DNA of 64,000 nucleotides, taken from NCBI GenBank assembly GCA_960531495.1, contig OY482864.1, positions 2,781,773-2,845,772 of the forward strand, in the 5' to 3' direction. Origin of the DNA: Zeus faber. Its lineage: Eukaryota; Chordata; Actinopteri; Zeiformes; Zeidae. How positions within the stretch are numbered: position 1 is the stretch's first letter; each line of letters starts with the position of its first letter. The translations under genes were made by a program, and so were the position numbers. Shown here in pieces: positions 12,603 through 24,699 of the stretch. The notes below the pieces were generated by a model that did not search any database, was not told the origin of the DNA, and was given only the letters and a program-made list of their open reading frames with translations.

Positions 12603-13404
12603 ATTTTATCATATAACTCATACACTTGTTTAATTCTTGTAAATTTGATTCTGAAAGCCGCAGAAGGTATCTAGACCAGGAGTTGTCCCAAAAAGTACTA
12701 CATTGATATTAAGCCTATTTCCCACACTTCTACATAGGTTATGCCAAAAAACACCAAAATGTAGTAGAAATATTTGTATTGCACCATTTTAAAATAAGGA
12801 ATAAAGTGACAGGCATGAACAGTAGCGAAGAGGTCCAGATGGCGGCATTTTCTTTGTCAAACAGGAGACAATTTTGTACATATATATTTCATAAAAAAAT
12901 ATTTCTAAAATTTAAATGTTCAAAGGACACAAAAAAAAACTTTTGAAAGTTCTTTGAAGAAAAATAATAGAACGTGACTTTCCTTTGCCCGTGGCCTAAA
13001 TAGTCAGGTGCCATTTTGTTTTGTCTCTATCTGCAAGTATTATCTTATATTTAGTGAACTTGAGTGATTTTGTTTTTGCTTTTATCCCAGATGTGCTCAC
13101 AATGGCTCTGACACACAAAATTACTAAAGTTGCATAATATTCTGATACCTTTGCGGCACAGATTCGAGCACCGCAGTATTGGCCCTTTATATGTATTTAA
13201 GCATTTATGTATGTGAATGCAATTATGAGAACATTATAAAATATTGGTCCGAATAATAAGTCTTCATTCACCATTCTATCACTATAAAAAATAGTGTAGT
13301 TTGTTGAAAAGTTACAAGTTATAACGGTATGGATTTTATTTCCAATAATATTACCAAGTTGTAGCTGTTATAATGTGTGTAGTGTGTGTGTGGCATTTAA
13401 GAAG

Positions 13405-13406
<2 letters not shown>
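12603..13406. other. Unassigned AT-rich DNA
   Basis: No gene or repeat family recognised. Runs of A and scattered ATATAT are the only notable composition. Confidence 0.45.

Positions 13407-13482
<76 letters not shown>
13407..13482. repeat. (TG)n microsatellite
   Basis: Uninterrupted TG dinucleotides over 76 bp. Open frames through it are poly-HT or poly-CV artefacts. Confidence 0.98.
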
Positions 13483-13483
<1 letters not shown>

Positions 13484-13945
13484 CATCAGCGGCAGCGTTT
13501 TGTTGGTGTTTGTGACAAAGTGACAGTCTATGTCTGTCCTTGCGTGTCCCTTGGAAAAGTATCCCATTTTGTCCCAGACTCTCCTCTTGTTTATGTTGGG
13601 TTGAAACTCCTTGTGGCGCCATTTTTTCTGCATTTAACCTGCATTCCGTCATGCGTGTGTGTGTTTTCGCTGACAGGGCCACGGTCACTGACGCACAGGA
13701 AAAACAGCTTTACGTGCTCCTGACTGACTGATGTACTCATTTTCCAGAGGCGACTTTAAAGATACAGTACACGGAGTGCTGTCCACATGTTGTGCATGTT
13801 GAAATGTTCTCAATATTTATGTCACGATGCAGAGGTATAGTCAAGGTCTCCATCGCAAGTTTCACATTTTTGGGTACAATCTTCTGAAACATACTTCTGA
13901 ATATTTTGTTATATATATGTTTTTTATTCGATTCAATGTCTTAAC

Positions 13946-14028
13946 GATACATAGATAAATAGATAGATAGATAGATAGATAGATACATAGATACATAGAT
14001 TCATAGATATATAGATACATAGATATAT
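13946..14028. repeat. (ATAG)n tetranucleotide array
   Basis: GATA/ATAG units with interspersed ATAC variants. Confidence 0.95.
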
Positions 14029-14199
14029 AAAAAGATATTAGGGATACATTATACAGGGATCCTTTGACCAGTTGTGTGTTTTCAGTTCTAAAAGGTCATA
14101 TCGGTGCCTGCTGCCCCTCTTTTCCGTCTCCTCAGATGGTTTCCAAAACTATCAACTTAGAAGTCCGAGAAAGTCGGAAAAATAGTTTCAGGAGGCCCT

Positions 14200-14418
14200 C
14201 AACACAGGCGCGCCATTCTTTTCTCTTTCTGTCTCGCTGGTTGCCATAACAACTGTCGCAATTGGTCTCCTTTGCGTTCGTGCGTGTGTGTGCCACGCGT
14301 GCATGACTGTGCGCGCGCGGGCACGTATTTGCAGTCCGTGCGTGCGCGTGTTCGCCGCTGCACCCGCTGACTCAAGCCTGAGCCCCGCGCCCATGAGCCA
14401 GGCGCCAATCAAATGCAG

Positions 14419-14514
<96 letters not shown>

Positions 14515-14600
14515 GTGTGCGTGCGTGCGTGCGTGCGTGTGTGTGTAAATATGCGCGCCACTGGAAACCGCCGCGCCGCGCCCCCCTCCTCCCTTTCTCC
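14200..14600. promoter_or_regulatory. CpG-rich block with RFX-type X-box
   Basis: The densest run of CpG seen outside 29.6-30.2 kb, concentrated at 14270-14405 and 14515-14585. At 14240-14253 GTTGCCATAACAAC fits the RFX X-box pattern (half sites GTTGCC and AACAAC, 2-base spacer). A CCAAT motif lies at 14405-14409. A long TG array interrupts the block. It could be a CpG-island promoter or first-exon region of an unannotated transcript, or just CpG-rich simple sequence; no exon was identified beside it. Confidence 0.3.
14421..14547. repeat. (TG)n and (TGCG)n microsatellite
   Basis: About 93 bp of TG followed by TGCG-type units, then TG again. Confidence 0.98.
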
Positions 14601-14722
14601 AGCTGTCAGTCTTCCTTGGCAGAAAACAACCAGGATGAGGACGAAAAAAAGAAAAGAAAAAACAAATCTCGTTCTCCCAGACATGTTCTCCCAGACACGG
14701 CAGAGTAAGAAGAATATAAATT

Positions 14723-14803
14723 AATAAATAAATAAATAAACAAACAAACAAACAAACAAACAAACAAACAAACAAACAAACAAACAAATAAATAAATAAA
14801 TAA
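14723..14803. repeat. (AAAT)n-(AAAC)n-(AAAT)n compound array
   Basis: Three blocks: TAAATAAA units, about eleven CAAA units, then TAAATAAA units again. The symmetry suggests conversion or slippage spreading from the centre. Confidence 0.95.
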
Positions 14804-14815
14804 ACAGATAGACAA

Positions 14816-15847
14816 AAATGTGCCTCTCCCCCAATGTTCCTGGACTGTTGGAAGGTGGGGAAGAGCAGGGACTTTGTGGTTCCTGGGACTTTGTCCCTGG
14901 AACTTAATTTCGACCCTGGTCCCTGCAGTGGAAACGTTCCTCCAAAGGTTCTTAGATCCTGCGAAAAGTTTCTGTGGTGGAACGAGGCTTTTCATTTCGC
15001 CATGGCGTTTGTTTCACCCTCTGACTCGCACGTGCGAGCCGATCTGCCAGGCCAAGCACATCTGGTACCTACACCGGTAGCTGCAGGCCGATCCCCCGCG
15101 CCCTTGTGCTCGTTGAAGCCTGAAGGTCTGTGCAAGGGGTGCTGTAACCTAGGTGTACATTATATTTGCGTATCTAAAATAGACTGTTTTGAAACATGAC
15201 CGTTAAGGTTCAAATTTGTCAGGTAAAATAAATTATTTTCGGACACAATCCCACCCAGAAACTGTAGGTGCGCCAAATCCAAAATAGCAAAAGTTACTGT
15301 ACAAAGTGCTGCTTTGAAGCACCAAAAACACATATTTTATTTAGAGCGATATTGTTTTGCAATGTTAACTGAACTTCTCAATGTTGTCCTGAAGCAACAA
15401 AAACAAATAAACCATTTTCCAACATTCAATATATATTAAAACAAAAAATGTAAGAAAATTAAAATAAATCACATCCATAAAATGTGACTTTTGTATGTAG
15501 CATCCTACATGTAGTATGTAGGATGTAGCATCCTACATAAGTACATATGTTTGAGTTGAGTTATGTAATTTTAAACATGCAAAAATAGCTACCTCACTTG
15601 ACTGCAGAAAAAAAATGTGGAAAAAAATAAAAATAAAAAATAAATAAATATATATATTTACTGTATATATATATATATATATATAATTACCTTTGCCTAT
15701 GGAGTGAAGGGTTAACTTTAAAGCAAACCTCGGAGACATAAACTAATTTCTTCGCAGCGGGAAAAAAACATCAACCTACCTATTTGAGCAACATCATTTC
15801 TTTTCTCAACCATAACAGACATACAGTATATTATCTTTAAGGCCATG
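14816..15847. other. Unassigned DNA with possible old MITE
   Basis: 14830-14990 has several GTTCCT/GGAAC motifs also present at 6205-6235, suggesting a shared degraded element. 15486-15540 contains a short palindromic duplication of GTAGCATCCTACAT. An AT-rich tract spans 15605-15690, with (TA)n at 15664-15685. No gene. Confidence 0.4.
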
Positions 15848-15955
15848 TCTGGATGGCAGACCGTGCTATGCCATAGCCCGAGAGGGTTAATTAATTAGCC
15901 TCATTAGGGTCTTGACAATGAAATGAGGCTCATTAAAGGGAATTGGATGAAACAC
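15848..15955. promoter_or_regulatory. Candidate conserved non-coding element
   Basis: Unique-looking sequence with TTAATTAATTAG (15886-15898) and two further ATTA/TTAA homeodomain-type cores, bounded downstream by a TG array. The motif density resembles vertebrate developmental enhancers. Conservation was not tested. Confidence 0.25.
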
Positions 15956-16028
15956 ACACAGGCCAGTTTGAGAGGGAAGAGAAGTGGAGAATGGAAAAAT
16001 AAGGTGGTGGTGGATGTATGTGGTATGT

Positions 16029-16029
<1 letters not shown>

Positions 16030-16109
<80 letters not shown>
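16030..16109. repeat. (TG)n microsatellite
   Basis: About 80 bp of perfect GT dinucleotides. Confidence 0.98.
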
Positions 16110-16110
<1 letters not shown>

Positions 16111-16856
16111 TTGTACCACCGCCGATACAGAGAAAAAGTTCAATCTTAAATATGCAAAATATTTGTGGTTAAGTAATTTTGATCAAATTGGCGCCACAGA
16201 ACTCCCCAGATTGTATCCTGATTGATATTGTTGAGATTTAACGTGACCGACGCCGCTTCCAGCTTCCAACTTCCACCTTCCAGGTTTTGCACCCTCTTGT
16301 GGAAGCCGGGTGAAACGGCCCCTGCTTCAAAAAGTTCCAGGCATTATCTGGCTCAATGATCTTGGAATTCATCTTTTATCTTTCCTCTTCTTTTGACTGG
16401 TTAGGGTTAGAATTAGGGCTAGGATCCTGAAGGCATTTTGTTGTATTACGGATTTATTTAGAAAGCTTTGGGATCTTATCTTTTGATCTTATCCCCTCCC
16501 AAAGACCTTTCAAGACATCTTTCCTTATTTTAAGAATGCTCCTGTGATGTGTACATAACGTGTCATCAATGTACTTTCATGCTGCTGTTTGTTGTAGTTT
16601 GATGTTCACTCAATTAGTTCTAAGTTGTTTTATTGACATAGTGCACTAACAACGTATGTGTATTTAACTTGTGAACCTAACATATCATACACACATAACA
16701 TTATTCTGATTCAGATTCAATATCTAGATATCCAGTTACACTTTCCTTTGAAACACCTGTGACGGGGTGGCATCAATTAAGTAACTGGAGATTAATACCT
16801 TCCTGATTTGGAAGAAGCACTCTAGACTTGGACAAAATTAAGAATAAAATATATAT
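16110..16856. other. Unassigned intergenic DNA
   Basis: No gene. GTTAGGGTTAGAATTAGGGC at 16402-16421 is a degenerate telomere-like snippet. Confidence 0.45.
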
Positions 16857-17095
16857 TTAAAGGATAGGATGGTTCACCATTTTTCAATGAAGGCAATAAT
16901 CCAATTTCGGTTCCCATAATTTCTAACTGTTCATAGCACAACCTCGCTGAACGCTTTACTATTAAGAAACGTATCACTGTGCTGCAGCTCCTCACTGTAC
17001 TTCATTGCAGTCCAATGGGGCAAACTTTCACGCTTTAAAAAATGTAAAAAAAAAGAAATGTTATGTATTATTTTAAATGGGAAATTCAAATTGGA
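16857..17095 (+). mobile_element. Fold-back MITE, left half
   Basis: Starts AGGATAGG directly after TTTAA, then CCATTTTTCAA, GGTTCCCATAAT, TTCATAGCACAACCTC, CACTGTGCTGCAGCTCCTCA and CAATGGGGCAAAC. These are the reverse complements of blocks at the right end of 6250-6497 and 41100-41267, showing long terminal inverted repeats. The right half is absent. Confidence 0.65.
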
Positions 17096-19204
17096 AGCAT
17101 GTGAGATGTGTCTGTGTGCTTGGTATGTCTTCTTATTTATGCAGGGCATAACCCTTTATTTGAATAGGGCTTCCCCATGCCCACAAGGACCGAAGCCCAG
17201 TCCAAGGCCACGTCATGCTACAGGGCGAACTGAGAGAGACGAGTATAATACAATAATTAAGAATATTACCAATTCTAAATTATTGCTTGCCGGAGTCAGT
17301 AGGAACATGGTCATCATTACAACCATCAGGACCAACCTTTATTCATTACCATACATCATTTGCACAAATTTATATATCGTATTGTATTGGGCCTTAATTG
17401 CATAACATAATTGGTGTTTGTTTTAACTCAACTCAGTTTGTCCGCCAGTCTGCACAGAGGCTCAGAGGGGAAACCTGGTGGTTTGGTAAAATTACAGGGA
17501 CCCGGCCTTCTCGGGAAACAGAAGCTAGAGGGCCACGTGTTCAGGCTGGAACTCTTAACTCTTTGAATGTGATTTTTTCTGGAAAATAATGTCGGGGCCT
17601 CGACACACACACACCCGCACACACCGGTGAAAAAAAAAAACACTTGCACTCGCCCTTACACACTAACACATTCTCACATCCCTATGATATCATGAATTAA
17701 TCATCCAGCTCCAGCTACTATGCTCTTGTTTTTTAACGTGGTGGAGTGGCAACCGCGCCCTTCATGATGTCACAAGCCTCAGTGCGGTCCCTCCTGTAAG
17801 TCTCAACCTGTCTTTTTTGAAGTTCAATCCCATTCATTTTGTCCCATTCGACAACGCGTGTGTTTGGAGTGTTCTGGAGAGAGACATCCAGGAAAATTAT
17901 CACATCGTGGACATATCGTGGCATTTGACATTGATTTTTTTTTAATGTGTGTGTTGATTGGGGTTGCACCAAGCCAGTGTTGCCACAGTGGGCATTTGTT
18001 ATACCTGAAAACAAACAAATTGGTCCAATCTGGGCAATGCAGCCAGTCTGCAGATGTCCCCATAGTGGACTATAGTGGACGATTGTTTTGTGCCCGTGCT
18101 TGCAATGGATGTCTATCGGCCGTGTGCAAATGCAAATAACTGCGGTCAGGCAATTCCAACCACTTTTTTCCCCTCTTGCACTGTGGAACTTGTCCATCCC
18201 CCCATCCCACCCCCAAACCCCAGCCCAACTGGGCTATTTTCAAATTAATCGTGGCACCTGGGGAATTATTAATGACCGAGGGCAAATAAACGCAGCAGCG
18301 GCTATGTCCCCACCACTCCCCACCCCCTAGTGGGTCCGCCTCCAATACTGACCGCCACCCCTACACCCTTGAAAAGCGTGGTCAGGAATATTTCAATGGA
18401 AATTAGTCCTTTTCTTTCCCTTTTTTAACTTTTGTACTGGTAACACGCGGGCATCTGGGCAGACGTGGGCGGTTCATGTTAAAATTGGAGCCACCCCCCA
18501 ACCCCAACACTGACTGATGGAATGTTGCCATCGTCAGTTAGGATGGAGAATAATGTCACTTCATTATGCTGCAGACGAGGCAGGTAGGTAGACATTGCAA
18601 ATTTTTCCACGGACTACCTTAAAGTAAATATGGGGTATTTTTTAAATAAATGGAGAGGAAAGAAAAGGTACCATTTTAAAGAGATGAGGAATATTTATTT
18701 TTCTGCCAGTAGGGTGTATTCGGAGGTGGAATACTTGAAAACGATACCCAATTAAAAGTGCCGTAACATTAATATGAATTTTACCCACATCTATGGAGAA
18801 AAGTGGTTTTCCAGTTGAAGTGGTAAAAAGCGGTCATTGGCAATTTCCAAGAATGCAAGCGCTTTTTAGTTTTAGTTTAACTACGCTAACACAAAAAGAT
18901 GTAAAGCTTTACCTTGTAAAACATTATACTTTTTTTTCTTGTTTAAATCTTGGCAAACATCTTATTATTTTGAAGGAGTTAGTGTCGTTGTCATCTGGTC
19001 AGTTCGCGAGACAATAAGTAGCATGGAGCAAATTTATTGTTAAGAGTAGGATGACACACAGGTGAGCAATAGCGCCAGGCTCCACCCTCTAGCGCAATTG
19101 TATTGGTTAGAAGCGTGACGACAGCCCACAGTGTCTCCACCCTTTTCTAACCAATTATTCAGCTTGAATTTCTCCAGACCTCTGTAAGTTTGACATGGAG
19201 GTCT
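17096..19204. other. Unassigned intergenic DNA
   Basis: No gene established. The minus-strand frame 17733-18197 (154 codons) is the longest frame here that is not a microsatellite artefact; its C-terminal half (ending near 17735) looks protein-like but matches no family I recognise. 18240-18300 has homeodomain-type ATTA cores in unique sequence. Confidence 0.4.
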
Positions 19205-19345
19205 GGATAAACTTACCACTCTGCTGCAACTTCTCACCGTGATTTTCCTTTCTAAATCTCCTTTTTGAAAAAAGTGAACTTGTCTTATAGTCATGTGTAT
19301 TTCTTAAGATGTTTTGAACAGCTGTAATATCGCATCATCTGACAT
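19205..19345 (+). mobile_element. Fold-back MITE fragment
   Basis: Shares ACTTACCACTCTGCTGCAAC, CTCCTTTTTGAAAA, AGTCATGTGTATTTCTTAAG and TTTTGAACAGCTGTAATATC with the copies at 25845, 40140 and 53148. Only the inner left half survives. Confidence 0.5.
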
Positions 19346-19579
19346 TATTATTTGGAATGGCCGCAGCGCATACAAAGCGCACTGCTGGCTTCAGTTGGTT
19401 GCCAGTAGAAAGAGTGGGAACTTCTTCTTAGGAGTTTCTAGTCTCTTAGAAACAGGGCGGATGTAGCCAAAAGAGTAAGGTTGTACTAAAAATAGAGAAC
19501 CTATCATTTAAGGACATGTAACTGAGGACATGTGACTAGTTGCTGCCTGTCCCTGGGTGGGTTGTGCGCTAGGAAAAAG

Positions 19580-19584
<5 letters not shown>

Positions 19585-19669
<85 letters not shown>
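19585..19669. repeat. (CA)n microsatellite
   Basis: About 85 bp of AC dinucleotides with one AGAC interruption. Confidence 0.98.
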
Positions 19670-19670
<1 letters not shown>

Positions 19671-20691
19671 TCACGGAGGCACACTCCATCACACTTTCTC
19701 CCTCTCCAGCGTTCTATATTTCACTCGTCTTGTTTACTCTCTCTCGTCCACCACCCAGGTGATTTACGATGTGGCGGGTTACGGTTTAGTATGTGAGCGG
19801 TGAGCTGTTCAAACCACGTCATGACAACTCACGCACCGCCACGTGCGTCCAACGGCACTCTCACGCAACATGGCAGACAAGCACAGAGCATGGGTTGCTG
19901 ACCAAGTTAGGGCTCACAGCCCCCCCGCCCCCCCTCTTGCGAAGGGCCCTTCAAATAGGACTCAGAATGCACTGCACTGTAAACTCCATTGGTGTGTAAT
20001 GGTTGCGACGCGCATGATCTCCCAAGCGAAGCATTGCATGGAGGTCCGCGGTGCCGCCCAAACAAGTTGAACTTTTGCGCACACCACGTCCTATGTGAAG
20101 GGCTCAGTTCAGCACCTGCACACTAACAAACAGGGAGCGCAGCACACACCATGTCCTATGTGATAGCCCCTTAATACATTGGATCTGGGGCGCCACAGAA
20201 CGGGGAGTGTGAGACAGGGGATGTTGCGTATGTATGACTAAGCACACATGTACAGTATATATTTGTGTTCTGTGTGTTTACGTGTGTGTGTGTGTGTGTG
20301 AACAATTTACTATCTTTTGTGAATATGATCCAAATTTTGTAATATATATACAGAATATATTTTTACTAAATAATATATTTTATAATCAAGGGACCCTATA
20401 TGACAGGGTCTCTTGATAATAACTTGTTTTTGTAATATTTAAGAAAAAAATCATCAATAGTGGTCCGAATTCAGATTAGGGGAAGCACTGAGTCTAAGAA
20501 TAAGTTAATGTAACTTTGATGTTAATAAGGTAAGTTCTTCAAATAAAAATGGTTTTCTTTTTGCAATCCCCTTGGTATTTTAGCAGAAGGACAAGACTTA
20601 CACTATCCTAATGCACATACAGTAAACTCTTTTCATGACGGTTTGTATTTTTGCCGTAAAATTTGAAAAATTATACGACGACAGCCTAGGA
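19670..20691. other. Unassigned intergenic DNA
   Basis: GC-richer at 19800-20100. A CACACACCA.GTCCTATGTGA motif occurs twice (about 20079-20100 and 20142-20163). A hairpin with 13-bp arms (one G-T wobble) spans 20385-20417. No gene. Confidence 0.4.
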
Positions 20692-21211
20692 CAGACATGG
20701 GCAAACTACGGCCCCTGGCCCACAACACAATTTGATCCAGCCCGCGGAGCCTCCATCACCAGGGGCAATCAGAGCGGGGCTCTGCAGAGCTTCAGAGTGT
20801 CTGAGATAGTCTCCCTGTTACAGAACTACAGGATTTATTATTTACACGTAAAGTTTTGTATTAAAAAAAATCCAGCTTTTACCAAATTAAGTCCCATTGC
20901 AAAGTATTCCTTATGATATTAATTATTTTTCTTAGAGATCTGTTTTAGCAGTAGTCCATACAGTGATGCCCCCATAATCTTTCATAGGGGTGGCCCACAA
21001 AAACTTTATTCACATCTAAGTCCAACCCTGACCCAGAGTGTGTTTTTATTTTAGATGTGTTTGTTTTCTTCCATTTTCTAATTGAACGGGCCGAAACAAA
21101 TGAGCACCATGCGTCCTGTGCCACGTCACACACCCGTAGCTTTCGGTTACGCCCTTGTATGGTCTTTAAAACTCTATCCGGCCCTTAAATCAAAAAGTTT
21201 GCCAACCCCTG
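20692..21211. mobile_element. Non-autonomous hAT element, 520 bp
   Basis: The left end CAGACATGGGCAAACTACGG pairs with a right end whose complement reads CAGGGGTTGGCAAACTTTTT. Flanks are GCCTAGGA (20684-20691) and GCCTAGGT (21212-21219), an 8-bp target duplication with one mismatch, typical of hAT. The terminus GGGCAAACTACGGCCC is shared with the right end of the larger element at 22550-24691, so this is probably its internally deleted relative. No transposase reading frame remains. Confidence 0.85.
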
Positions 21212-22549
21212 GCCTAGGTGGTACAGCGGAAACGGGATTTGTGTAAAAAAAAAAAAAACTACATCCAAAGAAAACAACGGTAAAAATATACTTTGTGCTG
21301 TAAAGATCTATTTTTCCTGTTAATAGTTGATTTCTTCTCACAGCCGTCCACTCTGAAAATGAAACAAGTCTCTGTCTGGACTGATAATGAGAGTCTTAAT
21401 TCGATTTTTTTAAATTTGACCAAGCAAACCGTTAAAAAATAGCGGTGCACTCTGACTAAATCGAGTTACACGCTTTCATGCCTTCTCAAAATGCTCATGT
21501 TTCTGTTTTGAGCCTGCCCCAGTGTGCCGGTAAAATAGGGTTGGTTAGGAACTAGATGATTCTTTAAACTGTTATTATAGCAGTTTCCTTTAGATCAGAT
21601 AGCAAGATACGGTAAGTTATTAGGTACTGTGATAAATCGATCATTTAAACCTAACATTACTTCAGACCGGTAAGAAGTAGATATTTTCCGATTAAGTCAA
21701 TCAGTGGATTTACGTGCACTAAATACCCAGATTAAGTTCAACATTTGGGATAATCATGCATTTAAGTTGTTTACATACGTTTGCAATAATGAGATTACTG
21801 AAAAATCTAAGTTTACATGGTTAGTGGCAAGGGCTTAACTTTGGTTTGGGAAATGGGGGGGTACACAATAAAATGGATGTCACCATATCCACTCGGGCTC
21901 CAGCCACTTTGTTGCTTTAGGCAAACAGTTGACGGGGGTAAGAGAGTCACGATGAAAGTTAATCACGGTTCTTGTTTCTATCCATAGGGACATGGAGTAA
22001 AATAAGAAGTAGGGCTGTAATTTTAGATGTAAGTCTACATCTAAAATTAAAACCCACTCTTGTGATGCGCCGATCGCGGGCACCCCATCAGGTGTTTTGT
22101 CTTACCTGCTCAATTAAAATTCAACTTCTGCTCTGCTTTTCCATCACGTCTCCAGTGTAAAATGTTTCCATCGCTTTTAACCATAAGGCCATTTCCCTAG
22201 GGTCTGCACTCTGGCGAACAGCATCCAGTTCAAATGACTTAATTCTCATTTTGGGAGATCGGGCCCCACCCGGACCAGCGAATTCAAAACCTCAACGACT
22301 GGTGGTGTAGTTTTGATGATGTGAGTGACGCTGTTTGTGGAAAGCGGTCATTCATCTAACAGACCTCTTTCTTCCCTCCCTCTTTCCTTTCTATTCAGCA
22401 GTACATCTGCTGAAGAGCGAACAGAACGAGGATTAAGTGGATTGGTAGACATACACATCTGATATGGATTTGCAGAGAGAGCGAGAGCAAGCGCGAGCAA
22501 GAGAAAGGAATGACGTTGATAAAATGAGGGAGATCCTGACAGTCTTGTG
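21212..22549. other. Unassigned DNA with one strong hairpin
   Basis: No gene. A perfect 14-bp hairpin (arms TAATTTTAGATGTA, 4-base loop) spans 22018-22049, with weaker complementarity continuing on both sides, so it may be the centre of an old fold-back element. Confidence 0.5.
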
Positions 22550-24691
22550 CAGGGGTGGGCAAACTTGTTGGCTCATGGGCCACATTGACTTTTAAAATTT
22601 GACAGACGGGCCGGATCAGCACAAGATGCATACATATCAAACATAAACAGAAGAAAAGCATTACAGTGTTAATACACTTACCTTTTAGTGGGAACAGTGT
22701 TGTTGATCCGCATTTTTGCCAGTGCATAGAAGTCTGGTGTTAGTTTTTTTGTGGCAATTCTCAGAACAGATCTGAGGTGTTCATCACTCAACTGGGATCT
22801 GTGGGGTGCTTTGTTGGTGTTCATCACACTAAAAGTCTGTTCACACACATACGTACGTATAGCCAAACAACACCACCATCTTCTGGATGTTTGGAATTTG
22901 GCTGCGCTTAATGAAGCATAAAACTCATCCAGTTAAAGGGAGTTGAACTTCTCCTTTAAGACGGTGTCACATTGGAGATCAATCAGTTCCAACTGCAACT
23001 CCTGTGGCGCCGTTTCAGGGTCTTGTGAGAAGGGACATGACACCAGCTGAAGTGACATGTAAATTTTTCCAAAATCAGAGAACCGACGGCAAAATTCTTC
23101 ATGCAGGTCATCCAGTGATGTCCTGTATTTTTTCACATGTTGCAGGGCCTCTTTCAATGTAGCCAGTGTGGGTAAATGAGCGAATGACTTGTTTGGCATT
23201 TGCTTTGAGAATAAAGCTAGCTTGGTTTTGAAGGCTCTGACGTATGCATTTCATGCACAAACTGGTCTTTGCCTTGTAGCTTCACGTTCAGCTCATTCAT
23301 GTGTGTCAGTATGTCCACAGCAAAAGCTAAATCACAAAGCCAATCTGTGTTACTCAGCTCAGGAAACTTGTCAGCGTTCTCAAGTAGCTCCAAAAATGAG
23401 ATAATCTCCTGTTTGAGCTCCCACACTCGTTGACATACTTTCCCCAAACTTAACCAGTGGACATTAGAATGGTAAAGCAAGTCCCTGTGATCAGCGTCAG
23501 TTTCTTCAAGAAACTTAATAATCTGACGATGGGGAAGTCCCCTCGCTCGAATAAAGTTAACAAGTTTTACAACTGGCTTCACCACGTGGTCAAGCTGCAA
23601 TATGGATTTACACAGTGCTTCCTGGTGAATTATGCAGTCTAGGAAAATTACCTCCTGCTCAGGGTTGTCCTCTTTCACCCTCTCCTGGATTCTTTTGAGC
23701 AGTCCGACATTTTTTCCCATCAGATTTGGCAAACCATCTGTGGTAACGTTGCCGAGCATACTCCAAAGTAGCTTGTGCCTCTTGATGACCGCCGACACAC
23801 TGTCATACAAGTCCTCTCCCCGTGTTTTCCCTTTTAGGGATTCCATGGCCAAAAACTCCTCCGTTCTCTCAAAATTGTCATTAATCCCTCTGATAAAAAT
23901 TAAAAGCTGAGCGGTGTCCTTTATGTCATTACTTTCATCCAGTGCCAAAGAATACAATGTAAATGAGTCCGCTTTTTTGTTTAGCTTGCTAGCTAAGTCT
24001 TCGTCAATTAATTCAACAAGGCGAGTCACTGTCCTGCGTGACAAGCTAACTTTTTCAAATTTGTTCTTGCTCTCAGGACACAAGATACCTGCTTTCTCTA
24101 CCATGCACTCTTTGAGAAACTCCCCTTTGGAGAAAGGCTTGCTGGATTTTGGCTAATTTGAATGCCAGCAAATAACTTGCCTTCGTGCTTGGTTCTTGGA
24201 TGGCAGTTTGTCGGATAAAGGTGTTTTGCTGAGTCTGCAAGCCAGCTGCCAACCTCTGAGCGTTAGCCGTCCGTTCTTGCGTTGATTGGTTGTTAGTGTA
24301 ATTAGCACGCTTGGTAGAAAAGTGAGGGCTGATGTTGTATTCCTTTAAAACCGCAATTGTTTCTTGGCAAATAAGACATACAGCCTTTGACCAGACTTAG
24401 GTAAAAAAGTATTTAGTTGTCCATTTCTTATTAAACACTCGGCTATCACTGTGGACTTTTCTTTTCTTTGGCCCACTCATTGTTGCTGATGGGTTCAGAG
24501 TAGTAGCAGAGTAATAACAGAGACTAGCTCGGGCTCCGCAAAATCAAGTCACTGCGCCCAATGCGCCACCTGGTGAAACGCTAGGCATTCCAGGTCAAGG
24601 TCAAATGAATGCAGTCATAATTATGAATTCTGTACCAATCTTCGGCGTGCCGGATTAAAAAGACCAACGGGCCGTAGTTTGCCCACCCCTG
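22550..24691 (-). mobile_element. hAT transposon with GTF2IRD2-like transposase, 2142 bp
   Basis: Ends are CAGGGGTGGGCAAACTTGTT on the left and the complement of CAGGGGTGGGCAAACTACGG on the right: perfect over the first 16 bases. Flanks are GTCTTGTG (22542-22549) and GTCTAGTG (24692-24699), an 8-bp target duplication with one mismatch. The interior is almost filled by a minus-strand transposase pseudogene. The size is short for a hAT with a full BED transposase, consistent with small internal losses. Confidence 0.92.
22678..24480 (-). pseudogene. BED/hAT transposase pseudogene, GTF2IRD2-like
   Basis: The product would be a DNA transposase that binds transposon ends and catalyses cut-and-paste movement in the nucleus. 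Reading starts at an ATG at 24480 with an N-terminal basic PKKRKV motif, probably nuclear targeting. An in-frame stop follows after 27 codons (24399-24397), within a BED zinc finger that keeps the Cys pair (CLICQ) but has Arg in place of the last His. A frameshift near 24150 leads into the long open segment 24104-23217 with the hAT catalytic core: ALDES (first acidic residue), TTDGLPNLMG (second) and the CIIHQEALC zinc-ligand-like motif. Two further broken segments, 23199-22933 (LQLELIDLQCD) and 22866-22678 (hAT C-terminal dimerisation region, EQTFSVMNTNK...LSDEHL), complete it. At least three breaks make it non-functional. Human GTF2IRD2 carries a domesticated relative of this transposon type, which is why such proteins are often given that name. 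Confidence 0.9.
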
Positions 24692-24699
24692 GTCTAGTG

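Noticed and set aside
13368-14787. Open frames of poly-His-Thr and poly-Cys-Val
   Set aside because: They are translations of CA/TG arrays in several frames and both strands. The same applies to frames over the arrays at 16.0, 19.6, 29.5, 34.1, 41.8, 49.0, 50.9, 60.0, 60.6 and 63.1 kb.
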